In this document: positions 1 to 11,383 of the stretch, piece after piece
Numbering within the stretch: position 1 is the first letter of the stretch
Layout of the letters: each line of letters begins with the position of its first letter
Source of the DNA: Pannonibacter phragmitetus_B
Lineage (GTDB): Bacteria > Pseudomonadota > Alphaproteobacteria > Rhizobiales > Stappiaceae
Direction of reading: 5' to 3'
DNA length: 64,000 bases
Assembly (NCBI RefSeq): GCF_050510895.1
Contig: NZ_JBNINT010000001.1
Span: 1,984,001-2,048,000, forward strand
Notes under the pieces: model-generated
What the model saw: the letters and a program-made list of their open reading frames with translations, nothing else
Told to the model about the DNA's origin: nothing
Database searches by the model: none
Made by a program: the position numbers and the translations under genes

Positions 1-1387
1 TCTTGCCGATGACCGCGCGCATTTCCAGCGGCGCCTTGCCCGGCTCGAAATAGGCCACCGTGAAGGCGGGCTGGTTGATGAAGACGCGGCGCGCGCCCAG
101 ATCTTCCGGCAGCCAGCGCATCCGCTCCAGCGCCAGTTCCACCTTGGCGATCTTCGAGGCGTTACTCTCACCCGTCAGCGACTGAATGGTGCCCGCGCCC
201 ACCACGCCATCGGCATGAAGGCCCGCCTCGGCCTGATAGGCCTTGACCAGATCAGCGATGGCATCGCTGTAAAGCTCATCGTCCATGTAGGTGTCGAGCA
301 GGTCCTTGTGCGCCTCCAGCAGGGCGGCGGAGCCGCGCAGGCGGATGGCGGCGACCACATTCTTCACCTCCGGGCTGGACTTGCCGGCTTTCAGCAGCGT
401 GCCCGGCGCGATCACCACCTGCGGGGTATCGGAAGTCTCGCGCTTCAGCCGCGCCAGCTCCTGAACCAGCGCGGCAAACTGCGGCGAAGCAGGCTGCTGC
501 GCCCGCAAGAACTGACCGGCATCCGGCGCGCCAGCCAGCTCTCCGGCCAGCTTCACCAGATCCACCTTGTGGCGTGGCAGGTCGTGATAGCCTGAAATGC
601 GGTTCGGGTCGACCCGGCCACGGCGCGCATCCAGCATGTAGCTGAGCGCAGCCACGGTGGCCTTCACCTCGAAATTCATGAGGGCCGCATCGCGGGCCTC
701 AGGCTCCAGGCCATCCAGAACCGGCGCCTCGACGACATAATCGGCCGGATCAAGCCCGAAGTCCCCTGCCCGCTCCAGCTCCCCGCTCAGCGCGGCAAAC
801 CGGGCGCCGGGCGCCCCGTTTTCCACCCAGACGAAACGCGGATCGGCAGAATAAAACGCCTCCACAGCCTTGGCCACCTCAGGCAAGGCCTTGAAATTCA
901 ACACGGCAAGCGCCGGACGCGAAGCCTCGAAAGCTTCAGCGGCGGGGTCTTGCACGGGTGCGGGCTGAGCCACGAAAGACGAGGTGTCGGGCACTGCTGC
1001 AGTCACATCAGCACCGGACGCGCCGACACTCGACAAGCCGGCACCAGGCTGCTGGGCAACCGGCTGATCCGGCGCGGCAATGACAGGCGCCCGTGGTGCG
1101 GGAGCTGGCCGCTGGGCGATGGCCTTGAGGTTGAAGGCCGTCAGCTGATCGGCCTTGTAGGTATAGTACTTCGGGGCGGAAACCTTGTTGGCGGCAATCA
1201 CGGCCTTGTTCAGCACCGGCGCCGGTGCCGGCTGAACAGGCTGCGGCTCTTCCACGGAGCGTCCGCCGAAAATCCGGTCCAGAAACGCATCCGCAGGCTG
1301 AACACTGGCCGTCAGCGTCAGGGAAGCAATGGCAGCGCTTGCCAGAAGTGTGGAGAGGAAACGTGCGGGCTGATGCGTATGGCGCAT
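1..1387 (-). CDS. L,D-transpeptidase of the YcbB/LdtD type (3' part cut off by window edge)
   Basis: The reverse strand is open from an ATG at 1387 to the window edge (at least 462 codons). The first ~34 residues form a signal peptide (basic start, hydrophobic core, ending VQPADA). A Pro/Ala-rich stretch follows, then a scaffold domain (LDARRGRVDPNRISGY) and a peptidoglycan-binding-like segment at about residues 370-400 (LVKAYQAEAGLHADGVVG). The last visible residues (RVFINQPAFTVAYFEPGK) are the usual entry to the YkuD catalytic domain, so the catalytic Cys/His lie outside the window. Family knowledge: periplasmic enzymes that make 3-3 peptidoglycan cross-links or attach proteins to peptidoglycan. 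Frame was checked at several points and looks uninterrupted. The family call rests on the scaffold layout, not on the active site. Confidence 0.8.
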   Translation of the reverse strand, partial: MRHTHQPARFLSTLLASAAIASLTLTASVQPADAFLDRIFGGRSVEEPQPVQPAPAPVLNKAVIAANKVSAPKYYTYKADQLTAFNLKAIAQRPAPAPRAPVIAAPDQPVAQQPGAGLSSVGASGADVTAAVPDTSSFVAQPAPVQDPAAEAFEASRPALAVLNFKALPEVAKAVEAFYSADPRFVWVENGAPGARFAALSGELERAGDFGLDPADYVVEAPVLDGLEPEARDAALMNFEVKATVAALSYMLDARRGRVDPNRISGYHDLPRHKVDLVKLAGELAGAPDAGQFLRAQQPASPQFAALVQELARLKRETSDTPQVVIAPGTLLKAGKSSPEVKNVVAAIRLRGSAALLEAHKDLLDTYMDDELYSDAIADLVKAYQAEAGLHADGVVGAGTIQSLTGESNASKIAKVELALERMRWLPEDLGARRVFINQPAFTVAYFEPGKAPLEMRAVIGK

Positions 1388-1506
1388 GGTCTCAAAAGGC
1401 CTCAAAGCTCGAAATCAGATGAGGACCGGCCACTCGCCCCCGGGGCCAATCCGCTCAACGATGCCGGGGCAGTCCGCAAAGCCTCGCAGGTTCGCGATAT
1501 TGCTGC

Positions 1507-1522
1507 TGTGACCACTGTCACA
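1507..1522. promoter_or_regulatory. CRP-like palindrome TGTGA-N6-TCACA
   Basis: A perfect TGTGAC-N4-GTCACA inverted repeat matches the CRP-family consensus. It lies 120 bp upstream of the L,D-transpeptidase start, in the otherwise gene-free gap 1388-1738 (no other signal seen there). Binding by a CRP-family protein is an inference; a chance palindrome is possible. Confidence 0.4.
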
Positions 1523-1738
1523 GGAACGCCGGACGGCCGATTGAGCACGGCATACGAACGCCCAGACCCTGCAGACTGTTCCGCTGGCAGAGAGCAAGGC
1601 TACTCTGCCAGCAGCAACCAGATGGTTAATGAAACCCAACCTTCACAACAGTTTGAAGCGTATGCCTGCCGCTGCCTGGGAGCGCCTTGCAAGCGCAGCA
1701 ATGAGCAGCGGCCATACGCAGGTTTCCGCAACCTTGCG

Positions 1739-2314
1739 TCAGAACGGGATCTCGTCGTCCATGCCGCCGCCATAGCCGCCGGCCGGACCACCCGAGCCGC
1801 CGGAAGAGCCACCGCCATAACCGCCACCGCCGCTGGAGCCGCCACCGTAGCCGCCGCCGGAACCACCACCGTAGCTGCCGCCGCCGCTGGAGCCACCGTC
1901 ATATCCGCCGCCTGAGCCGTAATCCGGCAGTGCGCCGCCACCGCCGCTGCCGCCGCCTTCGCCGCGCCCATCGAGCATGGTCAGTGCAGAGTTGAACCCC
2001 TGCAGCACCACTTCGGTGGAAAAGCGCTCCTGTCCGCTCTGGTCCTGCCACTTGCGGGTCTGCAGCTGACCTTCGATATAGACCTTCGCGCCTTTGCGCA
2101 GGTACTGCTCGGCAATCTTGCAAAGGCCTTCATTGAAGATCACCACCCGGTGCCACTCGGTGCGCTCGCGCCGCTCGCCCGACCCACGGTCACGCCACGT
2201 CTCGGACGTGGCAATGCGCAAATTGGCGATGGGACGGCCATCCTGCGTGCGGCGGATCTCGGGATCCGCCCCCAGATTGCCAACCAGAATGACCTTGTTC
2301 ACGCTACCCGCCAT
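1739..2314 (-). CDS. ssb: Single-stranded DNA-binding protein
   Basis: A 191-residue SSB that coats single-stranded DNA in replication, recombination and repair. The N-terminal OB fold (about residues 1-115) starts MAGSVNKVILVGNLGADPE and contains the typical TEWHRVVIF segment. A long low-complexity Gly/Ser/Tyr linker of GGGS-like repeats follows (about 125-184). The C-terminal acidic tip MDDEIPF is the docking peptide for partner proteins. The start at 2314 was chosen over an upstream in-frame ATG at 2368 because it matches the family N-terminus and has AGGAG about 9 nt upstream. It is divergent from uvrA, and the shared 750-bp gap has two LexA boxes, so SOS control is likely. Confidence 0.96.
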   Translation of the reverse strand: MAGSVNKVILVGNLGADPEIRRTQDGRPIANLRIATSETWRDRGSGERRERTEWHRVVIFNEGLCKIAEQYLRKGAKVYIEGQLQTRKWQDQSGQERFSTEVVLQGFNSALTMLDGRGEGGGSGGGGALPDYGSGGGYDGGSSGGGSYGGGSGGGYGGGSSGGGGYGGGSSGGSGGPAGGYGGGMDDEIPF

Positions 2315-2595
2315 ACCAGTGGCTCCTGCTTTTGTCTGTCGTTCGTCGTCGAATTCCGGCATGGGCACAGCCAGAGGCTGGCACCGACCTGCGCCTGCCC
2401 GCTACTCACAAGAACAGCCAGAAAACAAACCTGTTCCGGCCCCAAGAGCCAGATCAGGCGTCCTTCTGGACGGCAGCAGAAACCGGTTGATCGGGTGACC
2501 CTAACGCCTCTTGACGCCTCAAGCGAACCATTCTGCCCCGCCGCACCGCGTTGTCCACAAAACTGGCCGCTTTGAAGCCCTATCGGGCGCAGTTT

Positions 2596-2610
2596 GTTCC
2601 TTTTTCGTTC
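2596..2610. promoter_or_regulatory. LexA (SOS) box, ssb-proximal
   Basis: GTTC-CTTTTTC-GTTC is an exact match to GTTC-N7-GTTC, the direct-repeat LexA operator of Alphaproteobacteria. It is the nearer of two boxes to ssb (about 280 bp upstream of its start). Confidence 0.8.
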
Positions 2611-2716
2611 CCGTCGTCAAGCGCCGTTTTTCCGCCTTGATGTAAAAGGAGCAGACCGCGCGAAAAAGGGGCGCAGCAGCAACTTTTCAGACCGATGCGG
2701 CTTGCTTCAATCTTTT

Positions 2717-2731
2717 GTTCCTGTTACGTTC
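2717..2731. promoter_or_regulatory. LexA (SOS) box, uvrA-proximal
   Basis: GTTC-CTGTTAC-GTTC is a second exact GTTC-N7-GTTC operator, 106 bp from the first and about 330 bp upstream of the uvrA start. One box for each divergent gene is the simplest reading. Confidence 0.8.
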
Positions 2732-3064
2732 CATCTCAAAATGTAATCCGGAAGACCCGCGAAAAACGTAGACCAAGCCGCAGACAGTCAGAGGTCTGCC
2801 CTTGAAGATGCGCAGGAAGGACCGCAGATGAGACAGACGGAACATTCCGGACAGACGGGTCCGTCCTTGCCGGTCAAGCACGAGCCATCACGACGGAGCA
2901 GGCTTTTCTCAGGCTGATTTCTTCAGGAGCATCCTCCCCACCTGACCTGTTCAGGCCAGGACATTCTCACCCGCACGGCATTTTGCCAGTTGAGGCCTGT
3001 TGTGCGGCGCTTATAACTGCTGCCAGTTTTCATGCCCGCGCAGGGCAAGATCAGGACGATACCG

Positions 3065-6051
<2,987 letters not shown>

Positions 6052-6060
6052 CAAGAAAGA

Positions 6061-6084
6061 CGAGGCCCCTGACTGGAGGCCTCG
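6061..6084 (+). terminator. Hairpin terminator after uvrA
   Basis: A 7-bp CGAGGCC/GGCCTCG stem with a 10-nt loop begins 10 bp after the uvrA stop and is followed by CCCCTT. The weak T-tract lowers confidence. Confidence 0.55.
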
Positions 6085-7052
6085 CCCCTTCCCGGAGCGG
6101 ACGACGAGACAACGCAATACATCTTCTGCGCAGCGCCAGATGCAACAATGCGGAGCCCTGCAAACGGGCTCGCCTCAGATGAGCTCCGATGCCGCAGCAA
6201 GAGCCGGACAGGCGGCATGTGCGGCTTACAGTGTCCCGTTTTCCGGCAGATTCCGGCGCCTCACAGCAAACAACACTCTGATTCCCTGGCCGAATCGGCG
6301 GTACGGGAGGACTGGACGACCCGGCGAGCCGGCCAGATCTTTTTTCAGGCTTTTGGCGGATTTCTGGCGGGCGTGTCTTGGAAATGCAGGCATCTCCCGC
6401 CCTGCCGCAGCCCCAAAAATCCTGCATGGCGGGGTCTGCGTGCCCCGTTTCACGGACACCTGCAGCAGTGCAGCAAAGGTACGGCGCCGTTGCGGAGACT
6501 GCGGGACACTCCGACCGCAAGCTGACAGCACGGGAGGCAACGCGGGCGCGCTTCTCCACGGCCTCCTGCTTGAAAGGCTGCATACGGCCTTCATGCTGCA
6601 GTCTATTCCTGAGGCGCAGGAGTTCTGTTCCGCAAGAACCTTGACCCTGCGCAAGGCAAAGGCCGGCCCCTTCTGGCAAGCTCTTCATTACGGCCTGCGC
6701 CATGCACACAGCGCATGCAGCAACCGCGAAACCGGCCTCTGCCGCAGCGCAACACAGGCCTTGCGATGCCATACAGCCGAGGCACAACCAGAGACAATCT
6801 GTACGCCTCCTGTTGCGGCGCGAATTTCTGCATTTTTATCGTTTTAAATGGCGCTCATTGCGCCTGAGGACCGCTCATCATCGTTTGTTTTTCCGCTTTG
6901 CATAAATCGCATGACTGACATGCCAAACTTCCACTTCTCGCAAATGCGAAATCGAACTATCTCTTGGACATCGGAGCGGCGCTGCACCGCACAATGACCA
7001 AAACGGTCGCGGGTCGACGGCTGACGCTCCAGACGGTTCAAGGAACACGAAA
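6085..7052. other. Gene-free stretch after uvrA
   Basis: About 970 bp with several overlapping open frames on both strands (up to about 300 codons). Their translations are rich in Cys, Arg and Pro, match no family and look like GC-driven chance frames. The last 150 bp are AT-richer and should hold the promoter of the DUF1127 gene at 7053. A small TCGCA-AA-TGCGA inverted repeat at 6938-6949 is the only visible element. Confidence 0.55.
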
Positions 7053-7202
7053 ATGATCGACACTGTTGTTCGCAAGTACAATTCCTGGGTCAACTACCGC
7101 CGCACGGTGGACGAGTTGTCCCGTCTGTCCAATCGCGAACTCAGCGACCTGGGCATTGGCCGCGGCGATATCCGCTTCATCGCACGCCGCGCCAGCATGT
7201 AA
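7053..7202 (+). CDS. DUF1127 (YjiS-like) 49-residue microprotein, copy 1
   Basis: Begins MIDTVVRKYNSWVNYRRTVD and has the DUF1127 core LSRLSNRELSDLGIGRGDI, a basic amphipathic helix-turn typical of small alphaproteobacterial Arg-rich proteins. In Rhodobacter sphaeroides the homologue next to CcsR RNAs (CcaF1) is an RNA-binding protein that affects RNA maturation. Here too three CCTCCTCCC hairpins follow directly, so co-transcription is likely. It is paralogous to the gene at 7716 (same length; RELSDxGIxRxDI shared). Confidence 0.88.
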   Translation: MIDTVVRKYNSWVNYRRTVDELSRLSNRELSDLGIGRGDIRFIARRASM

Positions 7203-7330
7203 TCGAGATCGCGGTCACAGGCTCTCCTCCTCCCAAGCCTTGTGACTGTGTGCCGGCAGGGTTCTTCTCCTCCCAAACCCTGCTAGCTGAAACAGCGCCC
7301 GCCAGTACCTCCTCCCACTGGCGGGCGTTC
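7203..7330 (+). ncRNA. Cuckoo/CcsR-type sRNA array, locus 1 (three CCUCCUCCC hairpins)
   Basis: Three tandem stem-loops each expose a CTCCTCCC motif in the loop. Hairpin 1 is at 7215-7245 (9-bp stem with one bulge). Hairpin 2 is at 7256-7283 (stem GCAGGGTT/AACCCTGC). Hairpin 3 is at 7296-7327 (perfect 11-bp stem CGCCCGCCAGT/ACTGGCGGGCG) and may also end transcription. The loops are complementary to Shine-Dalgarno sequences. The layout (DUF1127 gene, then tandem hairpins) matches the CcsR1-4 locus of Rhodobacter, where the RNAs are processed from the DUF1127 mRNA and induced by stress. Expression and processing here are inferred. Confidence 0.85.
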
Positions 7331-7715
7331 GTTTGTCTGAAGCTCGATACTGCATTCAAATCAAATCACTAGATCTCGTCAGGCTGCCGCAAATTTGCTG
7401 GCGGCCTTTTTGCTTTCCGCCAGGCCCTTCGCCCGGAACGCCAAGCCCCCTTTTTGGAAACCAACTCTACGGCAGGTGTAGAGCCGCTCTTCCACCCTGC
7501 AGAGGGCAACCTCGCTCCGGATTTGCCACAATCCAGCCATATGCCCTTCACCTGTGCAAATGCACATTAATCATGCATTGCATTGCCTGCAGGGCAGGCA
7601 TGTACAAGCCCCCATAGCTGAAACCCGCGAACAGGCCTAGATAAGCGTCACAAGATGCAACGCCAACAAGAGCGCTGCCACAGCTTCAAAGACAAAGCAA
7701 AGAACGGATAAGATC
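7331..7715. other. Spacer between the two cuckoo-RNA loci
   Basis: A 385-bp gap with no supported gene. It should carry the promoter of the second DUF1127 gene; no clear sigma-70 or sigma-32 promoter could be fixed by eye. Confidence 0.5.
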
Positions 7716-7865
7716 ATGCTGCACGACATCGTCTCCAAGTATCGCTCGTGGAAAAAGTACCGCGCAACTTATGAAGAGCTGGCTCGTATGTCCTCGCGTG
7801 AGCTGAGCGACATCGGCATCTCCCGTGCGGACATCGCCTCCGTCGCCCGCGGGGCAATGCGCTAA
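7716..7865 (+). CDS. DUF1127 (YjiS-like) 49-residue microprotein, copy 2
   Basis: Begins MLHDIVSKYRSWKKYRATYE and has the core LARMSSRELSDIGISRADI. Same length and architecture as copy 1 at 7053, from which it is separated by that copy's hairpins. It is followed by its own set of three CCTCCTCCC hairpins. Probably the leader cistron of a stress-induced sRNA transcript, as in the CcaF1/CcsR locus of Rhodobacter; function here is inferred. Confidence 0.88.
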   Translation: MLHDIVSKYRSWKKYRATYEELARMSSRELSDIGISRADIASVARGAMR

Positions 7866-8116
7866 GGCGCTGCCCCAGCCCTGTTTTCGCTGCTCTGCAG
7901 CATAAGCAGGACAGCCATGCAGAATTGTGCATGGCGGTATCGCCGGACCCGCGATACAACATACTCAACAACGGGGCGCCAAGCGGTGCCTCAGTTCTCC
8001 CGGACCAAAGGACTCCTCCTCCCACCTGCGGTCCGGAACAAGCCGGTTCTCCTCCTCCCGAACCGGCTCTGGAAAGAGCGCTCGCCGAACTCCTCCTCCC
8101 ATCGGCGAGCGCTTTT
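7866..8116 (+). ncRNA. Cuckoo/CcsR-type sRNA array, locus 2 (three CCUCCUCCC hairpins)
   Basis: Three more stem-loops carry CTCCTCCTCCC loops. Hairpin 1 is at 8000-8036 (7-bp CCGGACC/GGTCCGG, inner AGG/CCT). Hairpin 2 is at 8041-8068 (perfect 9-bp AGCCGGTTC/GAACCGGCT). Hairpin 3 is at 8077-8113 (perfect 12-bp AGCGCTCGCCGA/TCGGCGAGCGCT) and is followed by TTTT, so it doubles as an intrinsic terminator. Arms differ completely from locus 1 while the loop motif is retained, the pattern expected if the anti-SD loop is under selection. 7866-7999 is a spacer without other features. Confidence 0.85.
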
Positions 8117-8145
8117 CTCGTTCTAATCCCCCCCAAAAAATCCGG

Positions 8146-8795
8146 CTACCATCCGCCCGATGCGGCAAACCAGCTTTCGAGCGGCTGGATCACGGGTGGC
8201 TTGCCGCTGTCATGCACCCAGCTGTCGATCGCATGGGCCTGGCCGCTGCGCATTTCACGCAGGACAGCCGTTGCATGCGGATAGCGGCCATCAAGCAGAA
8301 AGCCGCGTGCCACAGGCGAGACAACGCTGTGATGGCGCAGCATCCCCTCGCGTTCTGCGTAGAGAAGCAAGCTCGTTGTGTTGCTGGCTTCGTCTATGCA
8401 ATCCATCTGCCCCGGAACACCTGCGTTGCGCATGTCGAGGCCACCAATATCCGGCGTGGTTCCAAGCGCTGCGGTCACGCGCGACTCCTGCCATTGCACA
8501 GCCCGGGATACGGCCCTGCGCTCCGCCGCTGGCGATTCCTTGCCTGAGGCGAGAATCGACGCAAGCTTCCGGCGGTCTGCGCTGGAAAAATCCACTGGCG
8601 CAGTGTAGGCACAGCCGAAGCCGTGACAGATGTAGAGCCTGCCTTCGCGGGGAGCTGCGCTTTGCGGTCACGATACCAGGTCTCAGGCCCCAGTTCCGCC
8701 TGCGCAGCGCAGCCTGCCAGCATTGCGGCCGCCAGCAGCATGTGAAGAACACGTCCTGGCTTGCTGGTGCGCAGGTGCTTTTTCCTGGTTTGCAT
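8146..8795 (-). CDS. Uncharacterised lipoprotein with CHGFGC motif (frameshift near 8649-8652)
   Basis: About 216 residues after restoring one base in a G run. The N-terminus (basic MQTRKKHLRTSKPGR, hydrophobic core, lipobox MLAGC at about 25-29) predicts a lipoprotein. After the break the reading continues LYICHGFGCAYTAPVDFS, later MDCIDEASNTTSLLLYAE and SWVHDSGKPPVI. The three Cys of CHGFGC and MDCIDEAS could form a disulfide or metal site, but no function can be assigned. Without the correction the two overlapping frames (8475-8795 and 8146-8595) look like two unrelated pieces, whereas the corrected product is continuous and plausible. Convergent with cuckoo-RNA locus 2. Confidence 0.65.
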
Positions 8796-9075
8796 GTGCC
8801 ACTTTCCTTTTCAGCCGGAGCACCGCCCGTCCGCGCCAATCGTCTCACCCGCTCTCCACGTTCCGGACAGCCTAGGTCAAACGCCCCCATCCTGCCAGCG
8901 GGAGAGACCACCCCGGCTCAGGATCAACGGCTGCTTTCCGTTGCATCGCCCTTGTCATACGGGTATCAGGGGCTTCAGATGCAGGACCGCAGAGCGCGGA
9001 CTGGCGCCGCAGGACCGGCTGCCGGGACATATGCCGGGTCCAGCCCATTTTCAGCACAAGCACAGGCAGAGCCAC

Positions 9076-10490
9076 GTGACGAAACCCATTCATGTGATCG
9101 GCGGCGGACTTGCCGGTTCGGAAGCAAGCTGGCAGATCGCCCGCGCCGGCATACCGGTTGTTCTTCATGAAATGCGCCCCGTGCGGGCAACGGATGCCCA
9201 CAAGACGGACGGATTGGCAGAGCTGGTCTGCTCAAACTCCTTCCGCTCAGATGATGCAGACTACAACGCCGTTGGACTGCTGCACTGGGAGCTGCGTCAG
9301 GCAGGCTCGCTGATCATGCAGGCTGCCGACGCCCATCAGGTGCCCGCCGGCAGCGCACTGGCAGTGGACCGGGACGGCTTTTCCGAGGCAGTGACGCAGA
9401 TGCTCACGTCTCACCCGCTCATCACCATTGAGCGCGGTGAACTGACCAGCCTCCCGCCGGAGGACTGGGACAATGTGATCATCGCAACCGGCCCCCTCAC
9501 CTCTCCGGCCCTGTCGGAAGCGATTCTGGCACGCACGGGCGAAAATTCGCTCGCCTTCTTCGATGCCATCGCGCCGATTGTGCATTTTGATTCCATCAAC
9601 ATGGATGTGGCCTGGTTTCAGTCCCGCTATGACAAGGTGGGCCCGGGCGGCACAGGCAAGGATTACATCAACTGCCCTCTGGACAAGGCGCAGTACGAGG
9701 CCTTCATTGATGCTCTGATCGCAGGCGAAAAGACCGAGTTCAAGGAATGGGAGGCCAACACCCCTATTTCGATGGCTGTCTGCCCATCGAGGTGATGGCA
9801 GAACGCGGCCGCGAGACACTGCGCCACGGCCCGATGAAGCCGATGGGCCTCACCAATGCGCATAACCCGACGGTCAAGGCCTATGGCGTGGTGCAGCTGC
9901 GTCAGGACAACGCCCTCGGCACGCTCTACAACATGGTCGGCTTCCAGACGAAGCTGAAATATGGAGCGCAGACCGAGATCTTCCGCATGATTCCGGGATT
10001 GGAAGATGCGGTCTTCGCCCGTCTTGGCGGATTGCACCGCAACACCTTCCTGAATTCGCCGAAGCTGCTGGACGGCACGCTGCGGCTGAAGGCCGATCCG
10101 CGCCTGCGCTTTGCCGGTCAGATCACCGGCTGCGAAGGCTATGTGGAATCGGCCTCCGTCGGTTGCATGGCCGGGCTGTTTGCTGCGGCTGCCGCTCAGG
10201 GGCGCGAGCTGACGCCACCGCCCGCCACCACGGCCATGGGCGCGCTGCTGGCGCATATCACCGGCGGGCACCTCTTGCATGAGGAAGAAGGCGCACCGCG
10301 CTCGTTCCAGCCGATGAACGTCAATTTCGGGCTGTTCCCGCCGGTAGAAGCCCCCAACAAGGGCGAGGATGGCAAGCGCTTGCGCGGAGCGGAAAAGGCC
10401 AAGGCCCGCAAGCTCGCCATGACGCAGCGCGCCCGCAGCGATTTTGGCGGCTGGACCAGGGAAATAGGCCTGCCGCAATTCGAGGGCTGA
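9076..10490 (+). CDS. trmFO: tRNA (uracil-5-)-methyltransferase, folate/FAD-dependent (frameshift at 9761-9764)
   Basis: TrmFO makes m5U54 in the T-loop of tRNA, using methylenetetrahydrofolate and FAD. 471 residues after correction, the normal length. The N-terminus has the FAD dinucleotide fold VIGGGLAGSEAS. The two cysteines important in the family are seen in LVCSNSFR and DGCLPIEVMAE. The frame breaks in ANTPYFDGCLPIE, where four C stand instead of five, so the first frame ends at 9795 and the second runs to 10490. A GTG start at 9076 fits the family N-terminus; an upstream in-frame ATG would add unconserved residues. Confidence 0.93.
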
Positions 10491-10601
10491 AGATACCTGG
10501 GGCGGAGGTTCACTTTGCCCCCACGCGCTATCAAACTCCGCACTGCCCCGGCCTTGTGCCGGGGCGGCGCGGAAGAAACATCATTTCACATCTTATAAAA
10601 C

Positions 10602-10631
10602 AAACAGGGCTCCGGATGCGGAGCCCTGTTT
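10602..10631. terminator. Bidirectional terminator between trmFO and gmk
   Basis: A 13-bp stem AAACAGGGCTCCG/CGGAGCCCTGTTT with a GATG tetraloop has T-rich sequence on one side and A-rich on the other. It sits between the convergent ends of trmFO and gmk and can serve both. Confidence 0.9.
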
Positions 10632-10654
10632 CGTTTCAAGTGAAAAGCAGGTGA

Positions 10655-11380
10655 TCAGCCTTCGGCGCCGCCCACGCCGGCTTCGCCAAGCTCGCGCCGC
10701 AGGTCATCCACCATTCCTTCAATAAAGGGGCCAATGGCAGCGGAGCGGGAGCGGCGGTGACGCTCTGCGCGCAGGATGGACTGCACGGCCAGAAAAGCAC
10801 GGCTGAGATCGTCATTGACGACCACATAGTCGTATTCGCTCCAGTGGCGCATCTCGCCGACGGCCGTCTCCAGCCGCCTCTGAATCACGTCATCGGCATC
10901 TTCCGCGCGCCGGTGCAGGCGGGACTTCATCTCCGCGATAGACGGCGGCAGGATGAAGATGGATACCACATCCTCGCGCATCCGCTCGTAAAGCTGGAAC
11001 GTACCCTGGATATCGATATCAAACAGCACGTCGCGGCCATTGCGCAGCGCCTGCTCCACCGGATCGCGCGGCGTGCCATAGTAGTTGCCATGCACCTCGG
11101 CCCATTCCAGAAGCTCTTCCCGGTCGCGCATCAGCTCGAATTTTTCACGGGAAATGAAATGGTAGTGTACGCCGTCAATCTCGCTGGTGCGGCGCGGGCG
11201 CGTCGTCACGGAAATGGAGAGAGACAGGCTTGTCTCCTGCCCCAGCAGATTGCGGGCGATCGTCGATTTGCCCGCCCCAGAAGGCGAGGACAGAACGAGC
11301 ATGAGGCCGCGGCGGTGCGCCTCGGCCTCATCTGCGGTAACGGATGTCCCGGCGGGACGGGCGGACTTGCTGCCGGCCAT
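10655..11380 (-). CDS. gmk: Guanylate kinase
   Basis: Converts GMP to GDP with ATP. 241 residues, slightly long because of a ~25-residue N-terminal extension. P-loop SSPSGAGKST at residues 31-40, then SVTTRPRRTSEIDGVHYHF (GMP binding) and the lid-containing DIDIQGTFQL region. It lies 3 bp downstream of yicC and is probably co-transcribed with it, as in many Hyphomicrobiales. Confidence 0.95.
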   Translation of the reverse strand: MAGSKSARPAGTSVTADEAEAHRRGLMLVLSSPSGAGKSTIARNLLGQETSLSLSISVTTRPRRTSEIDGVHYHFISREKFELMRDREELLEWAEVHGNYYGTPRDPVEQALRNGRDVLFDIDIQGTFQLYERMREDVVSIFILPPSIAEMKSRLHRRAEDADDVIQRRLETAVGEMRHWSEYDYVVVNDDLSRAFLAVQSILRAERHRRSRSAAIGPFIEGMVDDLRRELGEAGVGGAEG

Positions 11381-11383
11381 TGA

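Larger units (their letters stand above)
2315..3064. other. ssb-uvrA divergent intergenic region
   Basis: This 750-bp gap holds no convincing gene. A 64-codon reverse-strand frame at 2687-2881 has no recognisable features. The notable content is the pair of LexA boxes listed separately. The gap is long for two divergent genes and could hold long 5' leaders. Confidence 0.6.

Noticed and set aside
950..1915. 321-codon forward frame
   Set aside because: Antisense to the L,D-transpeptidase and ssb; the Ala-rich end mirrors the Gly-rich ssb linker.
1760..1970. Apparent tandem GCCGCCACC-type DNA repeat
   Set aside because: It is the coding sequence of the Gly/Ser-rich SSB linker, not an independent repeat.
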